From a bacterium (GTDB taxonomy: Bacteria > Pseudomonadota > Alphaproteobacteria > Caulobacterales > Hyphomonadaceae), in NCBI GenBank assembly GCA_030824255.1, contig JAVBYB010000416.1, positions 1 to 5,922 of the forward strand: 5,922 nucleotides of DNA, read 5' to 3'. A model generated the notes under the pieces. It saw only the letters and a list, made by a program, of their open reading frames with translations, ran no database searches and was not told the origin of the DNA. Made by a program: the position numbers and the translations under genes. Shown here in pieces: positions 1-5,922 of this stretch (position 1 is the first letter of the stretch; every line of letters starts with the position of its first letter).

Positions 1-3761
<3,761 letters not shown>

Positions 3762-3772
3762 CCGTATTTAGT

Positions 3773-3779
3773 CTCCCTC
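3773..3779 (-). promoter_or_regulatory. Ribosome binding site of rpoC
   Basis: On the minus strand GAGGGAG (inside the purine run AAGAGGGAGA) lies upstream of the rpoC ATG. Its GGAG portion is separated from the ATG by 11 bases (ACUAAAUACGG), slightly longer than the common 5-9. It is the only Shine-Dalgarno-like run in the spacer and supports ATG 3761 as the rpoC start. The in-frame TAA at 3770-3768 rules out any start further upstream in that frame. Confidence 0.75.
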
Positions 3780-3788
3780 TTGGGGTGA

Positions 3789-3812
3789 CCGTGGAGCCCT
3801 GGGGCCCCACGG
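3789..3812 (-). other. Stem-loop in the rpoB-rpoC spacer
   Basis: Read on the transcribed (minus) strand, CCGUGGGGCC, loop CCAG, then GGCUCCACGG forms a 10-bp stem with a 4-base loop. Nine pairs are Watson-Crick and one is G.U. Read on the plus strand, the same position would be an A-C mismatch, so the structure fits best as RNA made in the rpoBC direction. The stem base is 33 bases after the rpoB stop codon and 9 bases before the rpoC ribosome site. No U-run follows (the next bases are UCACCCC), so it is not a standard intrinsic terminator. A role in processing, stability or modulating rpoC translation is inference. Confidence 0.6.
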
Positions 3813-3845
3813 ATATTCATTGCGAAGTTCAGGCGGCGTCGACCC

Positions 3846-5922
<2,077 letters not shown>

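Noticed and set aside
3789..3812. The spacer hairpin as a Rho-independent terminator after rpoB.
   Set aside because: No U-run follows the stem on the transcribed strand, and termination here would cut off rpoC, an essential gene for which no separate promoter is visible in the 84-base spacer.
3762..3845. A promoter for rpoC in the rpoB-rpoC spacer.
   Set aside because: The spacer is short and mostly GC-rich, and I could not find a convincing -35/-10 pair. Co-transcription with rpoB is the usual arrangement and explains the layout.

Overview
The window is a piece of the bacterial RNA polymerase operon, read entirely from the minus strand. It holds the C-terminal half of rpoB (beta subunit; the gene enters from the right edge), an 84-base spacer, and about nine tenths of rpoC (beta' subunit; the gene runs off the left edge). 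Reading the rpoC frame codon by codon from its ATG at 3761 to the left edge gives 1253 uninterrupted codons. The rpoB frame is open from the right edge to a TGA at 3846-3848. Neither gene shows a frameshift, internal stop or insertion, and the catalytic and metal-binding residues I checked are intact, so both look functional.

The organism is very probably a GC-rich proteobacterium, most likely an alphaproteobacterium. RpoC and RpoB carry the lineage insertions found in proteobacterial subunits (a long insert in the trigger loop of beta', and a helical insert after the flap of beta). The RpoC N-terminus ([11 protein letters not shown]) resembles the alphaproteobacterial form, and codon choice is strongly GC-biased. 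I cannot name a genus from these two conserved genes.

Layout, right to left in the direction of transcription: rpoB 5922-3846 (partial, about 667 N-terminal residues missing by comparison with E. coli, including the rifampicin pocket); spacer 3845-3762 with a 10-bp RNA hairpin and the rpoC ribosome binding site; rpoC 3761-1 (partial, roughly 140 C-terminal residues missing). The two subunits assemble with the alpha dimer and omega to form core RNA polymerase. The beta' D-F-D-G-D loop, bridge helix and trigger loop meet the beta lysines and acidic pair at the shared active site. Co-transcription of the two genes is expected, and no promoter or convincing terminator is visible in the window.

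This is a core housekeeping region. I see no mobile element, CRISPR array, RNA gene or undescribed system. The points worth a second look are small: the hairpin and a mini reading frame in the rpoB-rpoC spacer, the complete avoidance of three codons in rpoC (which produces a very long spurious antisense frame), an extra cysteine in a zinc site, and an acidic tail on RpoB.
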